Positions 9,914 to 22,679 of a stretch of DNA of 64,000 bases are shown one piece after another. Position 1 is the first letter of the stretch, and every line of letters begins with the position of its first letter. The DNA is from Cupriavidus basilensis. GTDB taxonomy: Bacteria > Pseudomonadota > Gammaproteobacteria > Burkholderiales > Burkholderiaceae. The stretch spans positions 3,348,001-3,412,000 of the forward strand of contig NZ_CP010537.1 in the NCBI RefSeq assembly GCF_000832305.1, in the 5' to 3' direction. Position numbers and translations under genes: made by a program. The notes under the pieces are model-generated. The model was not told where the DNA came from. It worked only from the letters and a program-made list of their open reading frames with translations, and made no database searches.

Positions 9914-10869
9914 CAGCGATGCCTCACTTTCGGGTCGAACAGCCCGTAGCTCAGGTCCACGAGCAGGTTGATGAGCATGACGGCCACCCCGACCACCAGG
10001 AACACGCCGGTGATCACGGGATAGTCCCGCTGGTTCACGGCGTCCAGCAGGAGCAGCCCCATGCCCGGCAGCGCGAAGATCTGCTCGATCACCACGGCCC
10101 CGCCGATCAGCAGCGGCGCTTGCAGGCCGATCAGCGTCACCACCGGGATCAGCGCGTTGCGCAGCGCATGGCGCAGGATCACCAGGCGCTCGTTCAAGCC
10201 CTTGGCCCAGGCCGTGCGGATGTAGTCCTGGCGCAGCACCTCCAGCATCATGGTGCGCGTCATGCGCATGGTGATGGCCGACAGTGCCATGCCAAGGATG
10301 ATGGCGGGCACCAGCATGTTGCTGATGTGCTGGAGCGGGTCCTCCAGGAAGGGAACGTAGCGCACCTCGGGCGACCAGCCCCACCACACGGAAGGAAACA
10401 CCATGATCATCGTGCCCATCCAGAAGCTGGGTACCGCCAGCATCAGGATGGAAAACGAGCGCGCCACGTAGTCGGCCGCGGTGTCTTGCCGGATCGCCGA
10501 GAGCACGCCCACGGGCAGCGCGACCGACAGCGCCACGAACAGGGCAAGCGCGCCTAGCGAGAAGGTGGCGGGCATGCGCGCCAGCACCATCTTCAGCACC
10601 GGCTCACCCTGCCACAGCGACTGGCCGAGATCCCCGTGCAGCACGATGTTGCCGATCCAGTGGACGTACTGGAACCACATCGGCTGGTCCAGGCCCAGCG
10701 CGCGGATCAGGTCCTCGCGGCTCTTGGTGTCGGCGCTGATGTCGTTCTGGCTCAGCATCAGGTCGACCACATCGCCCGGCACCATGCGCACGATCACAAA
10801 GACGATCAGGCTGGCAAACAGCAGCGTGGGCAGCAACGCCAGCAGGCGGCGCAGGATGTAGGCACTCAT
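9913..10869 (-). CDS. ABC transporter permease (DppB/OppB type)
   Basis: 318 residues. The start MSAYILRRLLALLPTLLFAS, with a membrane helix after a short basic leader, is the standard DppB N-terminus, followed by VRMVPGDVVD and the EAA loop (DYIRTAWAKGLNERLVILRHALRNALIP). It has about six helices and is the first gene of the importer operon. The ATG at 10869 is chosen by this family N-terminus; the open frame continues upstream to about 11013 without similarity. It pairs with the DppC-type permease to form the channel. Confidence 0.92.
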   Translation of the reverse strand: MSAYILRRLLALLPTLLFASLIVFVIVRMVPGDVVDLMLSQNDISADTKSREDLIRALGLDQPMWFQYVHWIGNIVLHGDLGQSLWQGEPVLKMVLARMPATFSLGALALFVALSVALPVGVLSAIRQDTAADYVARSFSILMLAVPSFWMGTMIMVFPSVWWGWSPEVRYVPFLEDPLQHISNMLVPAIILGMALSAITMRMTRTMMLEVLRQDYIRTAWAKGLNERLVILRHALRNALIPVVTLIGLQAPLLIGGAVVIEQIFALPGMGLLLLDAVNQRDYPVITGVFLVVGVAVMLINLLVDLSYGLFDPKVRHR

Positions 10870-11314
10870 GGCGCGCCCGCTTCCGTGACGCCCGTCCAGG
10901 CCACGCCGCGCGCCCCGAAAAAAGATACCGTGGATACGATAAAAAATGCCGCCCCGACCATGCCGTCTCCTGTTCGGTGCTTCGCGTGGTCGCCAGACAC
11001 ACCAGACAAGCATCGCCTGACACGTAAATCAAGCGACATCTGGTGCCAGCAAGGAATGCATCCCTGGGCGTCTTCCACCGAGCTGCTGTTTTTTCAGATA
11101 GCCCATTCAGCATACCCAGAGTTCTAATTCATGACAACCGAACTGGCTCTTGAATGTCTAATGGATTTACCTAGGTCGGCGCCGCCGTGGCGGGCCGCTT
11201 GTGCGGCGCAAACGCGCGACGGGAAGCGCGGCGAGAAGCGCGAGGGCGAGCGCAGGCGCCACGCCTGCGCGTGGACGGCCTGCAAACACGGTTGAAGATG
11301 GTGCGCTGCGACGC
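10870..11314. other. Intergenic region upstream of the ABC operon
   Basis: This ~445-bp gap sits between the first permease gene and the end of the acyl-CoA dehydrogenase gene, both leftward. It should hold the ABC operon promoter. A/T-rich patches around 10915-10950 (minus strand TTTTTTATCG, TTTTTTCGGG) are candidates but no confident -35/-10 pair was identified. No coding sequence with family similarity was found. Confidence 0.5.
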
Positions 11315-12454
11315 TCAGTAGCCGCGCAAGGTCGCCCAGCGCTGGGCGTGGAAGTTGGTGTCGCCGAGCAGGATCTGCGCGGCGCAGGCGCGCTTCATGT
11401 AGAAGCCGATTTCGAACTCGTCGGTCATGCCAATGCCGCCGTGCATCTGCACGGCCTCCTGCACCGCGAGCATCGCCGTGGACCCGGCGCGGGCTTTGGC
11501 CGCGGATACCAGCGCGATTGGCTGCGCCGGGCCGTCGTCGAGCAGTTGCTGGCTGCGCAGCACCGCCGCGCGCGTGATCTCGATCTCGCTGAACAGATGG
11601 GCAGCGCGATGCTGCAGCGCCTGGAACTCGCCGATGATCTTGCCGAACTGCTTGCGCTCTTTCAGGTATTGCAGCGTGCGCTCGAAGGCCTCGTCGGCAA
11701 TGCCAACCAGCTCGGACGCCAGCGCCGCACGGGCGATATCGAGCGCGTGCTCAAGCATGGCCGCGCCGCTACCGGCCTCGCCCAGCACCGCGTCCGCCGC
11801 CACGCGCACATCCCGGAACTGCACGCGCGCGGCATTGCGGGCATCCGCCATCACGGTGCGCTCCACGGTAATGCCATCGGCGCCGCGCGGCACCAGGAAG
11901 AGCGTGACGCCATCACGGTCGTCTGCGTTGCCGCTGGTGCGGCCCACCACGATGAGCGTATCGGCAATATGCCCATCGATGACGAAGACCTTGGCTCCAT
12001 CGAGCAAGAACCCGCCGTCATGCCGCACGGCGGCGAGCGCCTGGCGCTGCGGGCGGTGCGCCGCGCCCTCGTCGATCGCCAGCGCGGTCAGGTGCTTGCC
12101 AGCCGCGATGGCAGGCAGGAAATGCGCCTTCTGCGCTGCGCTGCCGCCCAGGGAAATCAACGAAGCGCCCAGCAAAGCGGTGGAGAAAAACGGCGTGGGG
12201 GCCAGCGTGCGGCCAAGCGCCTCCATCAGGACGCCCGCCTCCACCACGCCGAGCGCGCTGCCACCGTACTGCTCGGGTATCAGCACGCCGGCAAAGCCCA
12301 GTTCGGCAAACTCCCGCCAGAGGGCGGGCGAGAAGCCGGTGTCGTCCCGCGTGTCGCGCAGCTTGCGCAGCATCGGGATGGGTGCGCTTTCGCGCAGGAA
12401 TGTCAGGGCGCTGTCCCGCAGCATTTCCTGGGTCTGATTCAATACGATTGCCAT
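11315..12454 (-). CDS. Acyl-CoA dehydrogenase (FadE-like, small form)
   Basis: 379-residue FAD-dependent acyl-CoA dehydrogenase, cytosolic. It has the N-terminal helical domain (LRDSALTFLRESAP, LGFAGVLIPEQYGGSALG), a central beta domain (VRHDGGFLLDGAKVFVIDGH) and the C-terminal helical domain ending VQMHGGIGMTDEFEIGFYMK. It lacks the EGTxxxQ catalytic-Glu segment of the classical short/medium-chain enzymes, as do many members that work as one half of a heteromeric pair. The ATG at 12454 is set by the N-terminal homology. It follows a larger acyl-CoA dehydrogenase gene by 38 bp. Such pairs act on CoA thioesters of steroid, terpene or branched side chains, and a heterotetramer with the upstream product is plausible. 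Confidence 0.9.
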   Translation of the reverse strand: MAIVLNQTQEMLRDSALTFLRESAPIPMLRKLRDTRDDTGFSPALWREFAELGFAGVLIPEQYGGSALGVVEAGVLMEALGRTLAPTPFFSTALLGASLISLGGSAAQKAHFLPAIAAGKHLTALAIDEGAAHRPQRQALAAVRHDGGFLLDGAKVFVIDGHIADTLIVVGRTSGNADDRDGVTLFLVPRGADGITVERTVMADARNAARVQFRDVRVAADAVLGEAGSGAAMLEHALDIARAALASELVGIADEAFERTLQYLKERKQFGKIIGEFQALQHRAAHLFSEIEITRAAVLRSQQLLDDGPAQPIALVSAAKARAGSTAMLAVQEAVQMHGGIGMTDEFEIGFYMKRACAAQILLGDTNFHAQRWATLRGY

Positions 12455-12492
12455 GGTCGGTCTCGAAACGTTCCAGCGTGGAGTCGGGGCGC

Positions 12493-13677
12493 TCAGGCGC
12501 CGGGCAGGCCGAGCAAGCGCTTGGCAACAATGTTGAGCTGCACTTCGCTCGTGCCGCCCTCGATGGAGTTGGCCTTGCTGCGCAGCCAGCCGCGCGCGGT
12601 GGCGCCATCGTTGCTGCGCTCGCTCTCCCATTCCAGGGCCTCGCTGCCCCCAATCGACATCAGCAGCTCATAGCGCCGCTTGTTCAGCTCCGACCCGTAG
12701 TACTTGAGCACCGACGAGAATGCGGCAGTGCCCTCGCCCTGCCGGGCCAGGTCTAGCGCGCGCTCCCCCGCCAGGGCGAATGCCGCTTCATCGATCTCAA
12801 AGGTGGCGATCTGCGCGCGCAGCATGGGCGCATCGACCTCACCGCGCTCGTTCTGGCCGAGCGTGTCGCGGGCCAGCTTGCCCATCGGCGGGCGCTGGCC
12901 GCGCCCGCCGATGCCGCTGATCATCTCGCGCTCATGGGTCAACAAGTACTTGGCGATGGCCCAGCCGCCGTTTTGCTCGCCCACCAGGTTGGCGCGCGGC
13001 ACCACCACATCGTCAAAGAAGGTTTCGCAGAACGGCGACTTGCCGGAGATCAGCACGATGGGCCGCGCCGTCACGCCCGGCGTTTCCATGTCGAACAGCA
13101 AGAAGCTGATGCCTGTGTGCTTCTGCGCCGAAAAGTCGGTACGCACCAGGCAGAAGATCCAGTCCGCCTTGTCGGCGTACGACGTCCATACCTTCTGGCC
13201 GTTGACGACAAAGTGATCGCCGCGCTCGTCCGCGCGCGTTTGCAGCGAGGCCAGGTCCGACCCGGCATTGGGCTCCGAGTATCCCTGGCACCAGCGGATC
13301 TCGCCGCGGGCGATCCTGGGCAGATGCTCGCGCTTCTGCGCTTCCGAGCCAAAGCGGAGCAAGGCCGGGCCAAGCATCCAGATGCCGAAGCTTTGCAATG
13401 GCACGCGGCAGCCAAGCGCTTGCATTTCCTGGCGCAACACCTTGGCCTGCTCGCGGGAAAGGCCGCCGCCGCCATACTCGCGCGGCCACTCCGGCACCGT
13501 CCAGCCTTTCTCCCCCATGCGCGCGAGCCAGAGGCGCTGCGCCTCGGACTGGAAGCGGTACTTGCGCCCGCCCCAGCAGATGTCGTCTTCGTTGCGCACG
13601 GGCTGCCGCATTTCGGGCGGGCATTGCGCTTGCAGCCAGGCACGTACCTCCTGCCGGAAGGTTTCCAGGTCATCCAC
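12493..13677 (-). CDS. Acyl-CoA dehydrogenase (FadE-like)
   Basis: About 394 residues. Motifs include GWTVPEWPREYGGGGLS, the FAD/substrate region WCQGYSEPNAGSDLASLQTR, GDHFVVNGQKVWTSYADKAD and the C-terminal SIEGGTSEVQLNIVAKRLLG, which carries a Glu in the catalytic-base position. The preferred start is GTG at 13677, preceded by AGGAGA at about 5 nt; an upstream ATG at 13755 lacks support. It oxidises an acyl-CoA to the 2,3-enoyl-CoA and probably pairs with the downstream dehydrogenase. It is divergent from the hydrolase/MFS/ligase operon, suggesting one catabolic locus with a shared control region at 13678-13922. Confidence 0.9.
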   Translation of the reverse strand: MDDLETFRQEVRAWLQAQCPPEMRQPVRNEDDICWGGRKYRFQSEAQRLWLARMGEKGWTVPEWPREYGGGGLSREQAKVLRQEMQALGCRVPLQSFGIWMLGPALLRFGSEAQKREHLPRIARGEIRWCQGYSEPNAGSDLASLQTRADERGDHFVVNGQKVWTSYADKADWIFCLVRTDFSAQKHTGISFLLFDMETPGVTARPIVLISGKSPFCETFFDDVVVPRANLVGEQNGGWAIAKYLLTHEREMISGIGGRGQRPPMGKLARDTLGQNERGEVDAPMLRAQIATFEIDEAAFALAGERALDLARQGEGTAAFSSVLKYYGSELNKRRYELLMSIGGSEALEWESERSNDGATARGWLRSKANSIEGGTSEVQLNIVAKRLLGLPGA

Positions 13678-13922
13678 GCTTGTCTCCTGTTTTTTGGCTT
13701 GTCTTGTTTTGTTCTGATTTGGATTCGTTATATAAGCCCGACTTGGCAACGTCAATACTCAATTTCCAAAAATGAAAACGTGGCATGGCCAAACACCGCA
13801 TCATTGCTGCCATGCATGCATTTACTGCCGATGTGATAGCATTCCCGAAAACATACCGTAACCACTAAACCGGCAAGCGAACCAAGCCGGTCCGCGCCCG
13901 TGGGGCGCAACCAGGAGACAAT
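13678..13922. promoter_or_regulatory. Divergent promoter region of the acyl-CoA locus
   Basis: This ~245-bp, comparatively A/T-rich region separates the leftward acyl-CoA dehydrogenase operon from the rightward hydrolase operon. A TATATAA stretch (13729-13735) is a candidate -10 for one side. No regulator gene adjoins it. The plus-strand end carries AGGAG just before the GTG at 13923. Assignment as a control region rests on gene orientation. Confidence 0.5.
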
Positions 13923-14858
13923 GTGGAGGCTGAAGCCAGCAGCGCGCCGCGCTGTGCCATCCTTGCCTTTCCCGGTGCCCGGGCGCCGGATCGCTCGCGC
14001 ACCGTCAGCGCCGACGGCATCCGCATCGCCGTCCATGAGTGGGGCCCGATTGACGCCACGCCGATCCTGCTGGTGCATGGCGCCATGGATTTCGCGCGAA
14101 CCTTCGATGTCTTCGCGCCGCTGCTGGCCGATGCCGGCTACCGCGTGGTGTCTTACGACCAGCGTGGCCACGGCGACTCCGAGCATGCCGACCTGTACAG
14201 CTGGGTCGCGGACGAGCGGGACCTGCTGGCGGTGGCCGACTCGGTCACGCGCGAGCCGCTGATCGCAATCGGCCATAGCAAAGGCGGCTCGTTGCTGGTG
14301 CATGCGATCCAGGCGCTGCCGCACCGCTTCACCCGCTTTGTCGCCATCGATGGCCTGCCCTTTCGCAATCCGCACGCGGACAGCGCCGTGCGCGACAAGA
14401 AGTCGATGACCGCGCCCATCATCACGCACTGGCTCGATACGCGCCGGCAAAGCCCGGGCCTCGCACGCAAGCCCGGCACCCTTGAAGAACTCGCCCGGCG
14501 GCGCGCCCGCATGAACCCGCGGCTGGCCCATGCATGGCTGTGCTACCTGGCCGCGCTCGGCGCGCGGCAGGATGCCGACGGCTGGCGCTGGAAGCTCGAC
14601 CCGGTGATCGGCTCCTCCGGCTTTGGCCCCATGCGCGCGCGCTGGATGACCGACCGCCTGCCGGGCTTTCCCATTCCCATGCTGGCCATCTTCGGCACGC
14701 AGCGCGAGCCGATGGGGTGGGATGCCACCGCAGCCGACCTGGCGCCGTACTTCCCGCCCTCGACCCAGGTACAGGTGATGGCCGACACCGGGCACTTCAT
14801 CCATATCGAGCAGCCACAAGAGACCGCGCAACACATCCTGCCCTTCCTCCGTTCATGA
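13923..14858 (+). CDS. Alpha/beta-fold hydrolase
   Basis: 311 residues. The oxyanion-hole motif ILLVHGAMD is at about residue 52 and the nucleophile elbow GHSKGG places Ser119. A C-terminal GHFIHIEQPQE supplies the catalytic His. This is a complete serine-hydrolase triad framework typical of esterases, C-C bond hydrolases or haloalkane-type hydrolases. The GTG start is supported by AGGAG 7 nt upstream. It opens a rightward operon with an overlapping second hydrolase, an MFS carrier and a CoA ligase/beta-oxidation fusion. It may therefore hydrolyse an imported ester or lactone to a carboxylate that is then activated with CoA. Confidence 0.88.
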   Translation: MEAEASSAPRCAILAFPGARAPDRSRTVSADGIRIAVHEWGPIDATPILLVHGAMDFARTFDVFAPLLADAGYRVVSYDQRGHGDSEHADLYSWVADERDLLAVADSVTREPLIAIGHSKGGSLLVHAIQALPHRFTRFVAIDGLPFRNPHADSAVRDKKSMTAPIITHWLDTRRQSPGLARKPGTLEELARRRARMNPRLAHAWLCYLAALGARQDADGWRWKLDPVIGSSGFGPMRARWMTDRLPGFPIPMLAIFGTQREPMGWDATAADLAPYFPPSTQVQVMADTGHFIHIEQPQETAQHILPFLRS

Positions 14859-15529
14859 CCCTCTACCTGCGCCACAATCGCCTGCGCCTTGCCCTGCATC
14901 CGCTCAAGACCGGCAGCGGGCCCGCGCTGCTGTTGCTGCACGGCCTGGGCGAGCGATCGCCGGACACATTGCCGGCGGAGTACGCCGGCTGGCCCGGCAC
15001 GGTGCACGCACTGGATTTCACCGGGCACGGACGCTCGGACATTCCGCGCGGCGGTGGCTACAGCTGCGAGTTCCTGATGGCGGATGCGGATATCGCACTG
15101 GCGCACCTGGGCCCGTCGACCGTGGCGGGGCGCGGGCTGGGCGGCTATATCGCCTTGCTGCTGGCCGGCGCGCGCCCGGAGCAGGTGCGCGGCGCCATCC
15201 TGCGCGATGGCCCCGGCCTGGCCGGCGGCGGCACCGCCGCACGCAATCCGTATATCCCGGTGGTGGATACCACGCGCACCGGCCCGCCCGACCCGTACGC
15301 CATCGCCGACCTGGCAACTGACGTGCGCCCGCCGAGCTACGCGGCCAACTACGCGATGCTGGCCGCGCAGCACTCTGACACGCCGCAGCCGATCTCCGTG
15401 TGCACGCGCGAGCGCCCGGACTGGCTGAAAGCGGTGACAGAACTGCTCTCGCTGGAGAAGGTCGAACTGGACCAGGCGCTGCAACACTACGCGGCGCAGG
15501 CGGCGATGCGTGGAGACGCTCAGGCATGA
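14855..15529 (+). CDS. Alpha/beta-fold hydrolase-like protein with Gly at the nucleophile position
   Basis: 224 residues, starting ATG 14855 inside the preceding stop (ATGA overlap). It shows the alpha/beta-hydrolase layout: ALLLLHGLGE oxyanion region, DFTGHGRSD, then the nucleophile-elbow strand STVAGRGLGGYIALLLAGA. Where the family has G-x-S-x-G the sequence reads G-R-G-L-G, so the catalytic Ser is replaced by Gly94. No GH motif for the catalytic His is evident near the C-terminus, which is also short. It may be non-catalytic, for example a binding or partner subunit, or may use another residue. Translational coupling to the canonical hydrolase upstream suggests they work together. Confidence 0.82.
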   Translation: MTLYLRHNRLRLALHPLKTGSGPALLLLHGLGERSPDTLPAEYAGWPGTVHALDFTGHGRSDIPRGGGYSCEFLMADADIALAHLGPSTVAGRGLGGYIALLLAGARPEQVRGAILRDGPGLAGGGTAARNPYIPVVDTTRTGPPDPYAIADLATDVRPPSYAANYAMLAAQHSDTPQPISVCTRERPDWLKAVTELLSLEKVELDQALQHYAAQAAMRGDAQA

Positions 15530-16863
15530 AAGCGGAACTCGCCGCACAGGCCGCCCGTGGCACAAATGCCGGACATGGCGATGCGCACGCACTGGCGGAG
15601 GACAGCTTCCGCGCCCACGTACAGCAGCACCTGCCACGCAACGCACGCGCCTACCTGATCCACGGCATGCTGGGCATGACCGGCTTCCGGCTGGTGACCG
15701 CTCCCACCTTCGTGCCGGCCTATATCTACCTGCTGTCCGGCTCCAAGCTGGTGGTGGGGTGCGTGCTTGGCGCGCAGTACGCCGGCATGGCGATGTCCTC
15801 CATCTGGGGCGCCACGCAGATCGAGCATCGCCAGCGCGTGATGCCGCTGATCTACCTGGTGGGCTGGCTGGTGCGCCTGCAGATCCTCGGCCTGGGCTTG
15901 TCCGCCTTCCTGCTCTCGGGCGACGGCGCGCTGGCCGCCGCCGCCGGGTTCCTGCTGCTGTTCGGCCTGTTCAACGGCGTGCAGAACGTCACCTTCAACT
16001 ACCTCACGTCCAAGATCATCCCGCTGGAGCGGCGGGGCGCGTTGAGTGCGTTCCGCAATTTCCTCGGCGGGCTGATCGCGGCGGCGGTGGCCTATCTGGG
16101 CGGCCGCTTCCTGGTTGGCGGCAATGTGTTCGGCAATGGCTACGCCACCACCTTCCTCACCGCCTTCGTCCTTACCAGCCTGGGCATCTCCGCGCTGACC
16201 CGCATGCGCGAGCCGGTGCTGCACGATGTACGCGTGCAATCGGGCTTTCGCCAGCGCCTGCGCGAAGTACCGGCGCTGCTGCGCGCGGACCAGCACTACG
16301 TGCGCTTCTTCGTGGCCCGCGCGCTGGTGGCGTTCAGCATGATGGCGGTGCCGTTCTATGCCATCTACGTTGGCAGCCATCTGCCGCTCTCGGGTGCCAC
16401 GCTGGGCTACCTGAGCATTGCCTACCTGCTGGCGCAGACCACCAGCAACCTGATCTGGGGCCGCCTGGCCGACCGCCACGGCTATCGGCTGGTGTTCCTG
16501 TGCAGCATCGGGCTGTGGGTGCTGTCCACTGCCGCGCTGCTGCTCTGCGATGGCCTGGGCGCGTTCCTGCTGGTGTTCTGCGGGCTGGGTGCCAGCTTTG
16601 GCGGCTACTTTCTGTCCGCGGACAACTTTGCGCTGGAGTTCGGCAACCGGCGCGATCGCCCGATGCTGCTGGCGGTGTCGGATACGGCCACCTACACGAT
16701 GATGGCGTGCGGGCCGATCCTCGGCGGCATGCTGGCGCAGGGGGTGCGCTTCTCGCTGGTGTTCGTCGCGGCCATGCTGGTCATGAGCATCGCCTTTGTG
16801 CTCGCCCTGCGGGTGGAGGAGCCGCGCCGCCGCCCGCGGCCGCAGCGCGAGGGCAACGCGTAG
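15526..16863 (+). CDS. MFS transporter
   Basis: 445 residues with about twelve hydrophobic segments after a soluble N-terminus (TGFRLVTAPTFVPAYIYLLS as helix 1). A typical MFS loop WGRLADRHGYRLVF sits in the second half. The ATG at 15526 overlaps the upstream stop (ATGA). The C-terminus is basic (RRRPRPQREG). The context, between hydrolases and an acyl-CoA ligase, suggests uptake or export of the carboxylate or ester handled by this locus. The substrate cannot be inferred from motifs. Confidence 0.88.
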   Translation: MKAELAAQAARGTNAGHGDAHALAEDSFRAHVQQHLPRNARAYLIHGMLGMTGFRLVTAPTFVPAYIYLLSGSKLVVGCVLGAQYAGMAMSSIWGATQIEHRQRVMPLIYLVGWLVRLQILGLGLSAFLLSGDGALAAAAGFLLLFGLFNGVQNVTFNYLTSKIIPLERRGALSAFRNFLGGLIAAAVAYLGGRFLVGGNVFGNGYATTFLTAFVLTSLGISALTRMREPVLHDVRVQSGFRQRLREVPALLRADQHYVRFFVARALVAFSMMAVPFYAIYVGSHLPLSGATLGYLSIAYLLAQTTSNLIWGRLADRHGYRLVFLCSIGLWVLSTAALLLCDGLGAFLLVFCGLGASFGGYFLSADNFALEFGNRRDRPMLLAVSDTATYTMMACGPILGGMLAQGVRFSLVFVAAMLVMSIAFVLALRVEEPRRRPRPQREGNA

Positions 16864-16926
16864 CGCCAACCTCAGGATTAACGGGATCAACGGGATCAAC
16901 GGGATCAGGGATCACCAGGAGACAGG

Positions 16927-20767
<3,841 letters not shown>

Positions 20768-20784
<17 letters not shown>

Positions 20785-21814
20785 GCAGTTCCGGCGCTGC
20801 GTGCTGATGCGCCCCCTTGGCCGGCCCGGCCTTGGGGGCCATGTAGCGCCGCAACTCCACCCACTGCCACGACAGCAGCGCCGGGATGCCGAAGAGCACC
20901 TCGCGCGCGCGCTTGACCAGTGCCAGCGACAATGCCACCTGCGGGTCGACGCCAAGCAGGTGCCCCAGCAGCAGCATCACGGCCTCCTGCACGCCAAGGC
21001 CGGCCGGCACGAAGAAGGCCACATGGCGCACGGCCTGCGTCAGTGACTCGATCGCCAGCGCCTGCCAGAGCGGGACGGGATGGCCCAGCAGCCACAGCGC
21101 GAACCAGATCTCCGCCGCGCCCAGGGCAAGGCCGGCGAACTGCCAGCACAGCGCGGCCAGCAATTCGCGGCGGCGCGCATTCAGCGCACGGATCTGCGCG
21201 TCGAGCCGGGCGCCGTCGATCAGCGCGACCACCCGGTGGTCCGTGCCGAACAAGCGACGCGCGGCGCCCTCCAGCCGCTCGAACAGCGCGCTATGGCGCA
21301 GCGAGAGCGCAAACAACACTGGCACCGGCAAGGACAGCAGCAAGCCAGCCAGGATCACCCAGGCGTGGCCATCGCCGTCACCGAGCGCCAACAGCAGCAA
21401 CACCACGCCGAGCGCGGAGAACAGGTACTGTGCGAACAGCGTCACCATGACTTCCACCACGATGCTGGCGGTCACCGCCGTGGTATCCGTAATGCGCAAG
21501 CGGGTCAGCCGGATGCCAACCAGCTCGCCACCCACACCCACGGTGGGCAGCAGCCGGTTGACCGCCTCGCGCACGGTGGCCACCCACCAAAGGAAGGCAA
21601 GGCCAGCGGACTCATCGGGATCGGCTGACGTCAGCAACACCCGCCAGCCTTGCGCGTCCAGCAGCAGCGGCAGGGCGTGGAAGGGCACGAGCAGCAGCAG
21701 CGGCCAGCCGGCCTGGCCAACGATGTGGCCAATGTCGGCCGCGCCTTCGTGCAGCACCAGTGCGCTCAGGGCTAGCAAGCCCAAAAGGCCGGTCAGGTAG
21801 ATCAGGCGCTTCAT
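20768..21814 (-). CDS. hpnL: HpnL, hopanoid-associated integral membrane protein (LPG synthase TM-like)
   Basis: 348 residues, about eight membrane segments, in the UPF0104/lysylphosphatidylglycerol-synthase TM superfamily. The conserved TVGVGGELVGIRLTRLR and the motif VPAGLGVQEAVMLLLGHLLG are the diagnostic blocks. It is the last gene of hpnIJKL, its start overlapping the end of hpnK by 4 bp. HpnL is usually linked to hopanoid (lipid) biosynthesis or transport by gene neighbourhood, and its exact activity is not established. The 3' end overlaps the convergent FadB-like ORF by 17 bp. Confidence 0.88.
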
Positions 21815-22662
21815 GCGGGGGCCAGGGCACCAGGCGCGCCAAAGATGTCGGTAAAGCCGCCGCTGCGCACGCCGGCTCGCTCCAGCGTCTCGCGCACGCG
21901 GGGCGACAGCAGCGCGGCCAGCTCGTCGGCATGGCGATAGCCATGCATGCTAGGTGCCACCTCGGCGCCGGAGACCACGCCGGGATGCAGGTAGATCTCG
22001 CCCACGCCCGCCGGCAGCTCCGCCAGCGCAGCCAGCAAGGTGGCTTCGTCCATGCGGCCGCTATTGGCGATGCCAAGCACGTAGTCGTTGTGGGCAATGC
22101 CGGCCAGGTCCAGCCGCCGGCGCAGCAGGGTCAGCCAGGGCCGCAGCAACAGCGGCGCCGCAGGCTCGCTGGGCAGGCGCATGGCGCGCAGGCCGAACTC
22201 GCGGCCGATCCGCAAGATCAGGGACAGCACGGTGGGATGCAAGTGGAAATGCTTGTGGGTGTTCACGTGGTCCAGCGTCAGCCCGGTGGCGGCGAACGCC
22301 TCGAACTGGGCGCGGATCTCCGCGGCCAGCTGGCGCCGCACATGCGGCAGAAAGAAAAAGCGGAAGCCGTCGCGCGCCATGGCCGAGCCGAAGCGGCCAT
22401 GCGCATCCACCAGCGCCGGGATGGCAGCCGGGGCCAGCACCGCCGGGCCGTCAGCCAGCACCACATGCAGGCCCACGCGCAAGCGCGGCAGGCGCCTGGC
22501 GCGCGCCACCGCGTCGGCGGCCGCGCTCGCGCCCACCATCAGGCTGGCGGCGTTGAGCACACCATCGCGGTGCGCCAGCTCCACCGCTTCGTTGACACCG
22601 CCGTGCAGGCCGAAATCGTCGGCGGTGATGATCAGGGCACGCCGCGCAGGATCAGACGCCAC
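21811..22662 (-). CDS. hpnK: HpnK, YdjC-like deacetylase of hopanoid head group
   Basis: 283-residue YdjC/ChbG-type carbohydrate deacetylase. The metal-binding TADDFG motif (Asp15-Asp16) follows a short N-terminus, and the His-rich LDHVNTHKHFHLHP segment is the second metal/catalytic site. In Burkholderia HpnK removes the acetyl group from N-acetylglucosaminyl-bacteriohopanetetrol made by HpnI. It is separated by 17 bp from hpnJ and overlaps hpnL by 4 bp. The position inside hpnIJKL supports the hopanoid-specific assignment over chitin disaccharide deacetylase. Confidence 0.9.
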   Translation of the reverse strand: MASDPARRALIITADDFGLHGGVNEAVELAHRDGVLNAASLMVGASAAADAVARARRLPRLRVGLHVVLADGPAVLAPAAIPALVDAHGRFGSAMARDGFRFFFLPHVRRQLAAEIRAQFEAFAATGLTLDHVNTHKHFHLHPTVLSLILRIGREFGLRAMRLPSEPAAPLLLRPWLTLLRRRLDLAGIAHNDYVLGIANSGRMDEATLLAALAELPAGVGEIYLHPGVVSGAEVAPSMHGYRHADELAALLSPRVRETLERAGVRSGGFTDIFGAPGALAPA

Positions 22663-22679
22663 AGGATCGCTCGCCAGGG

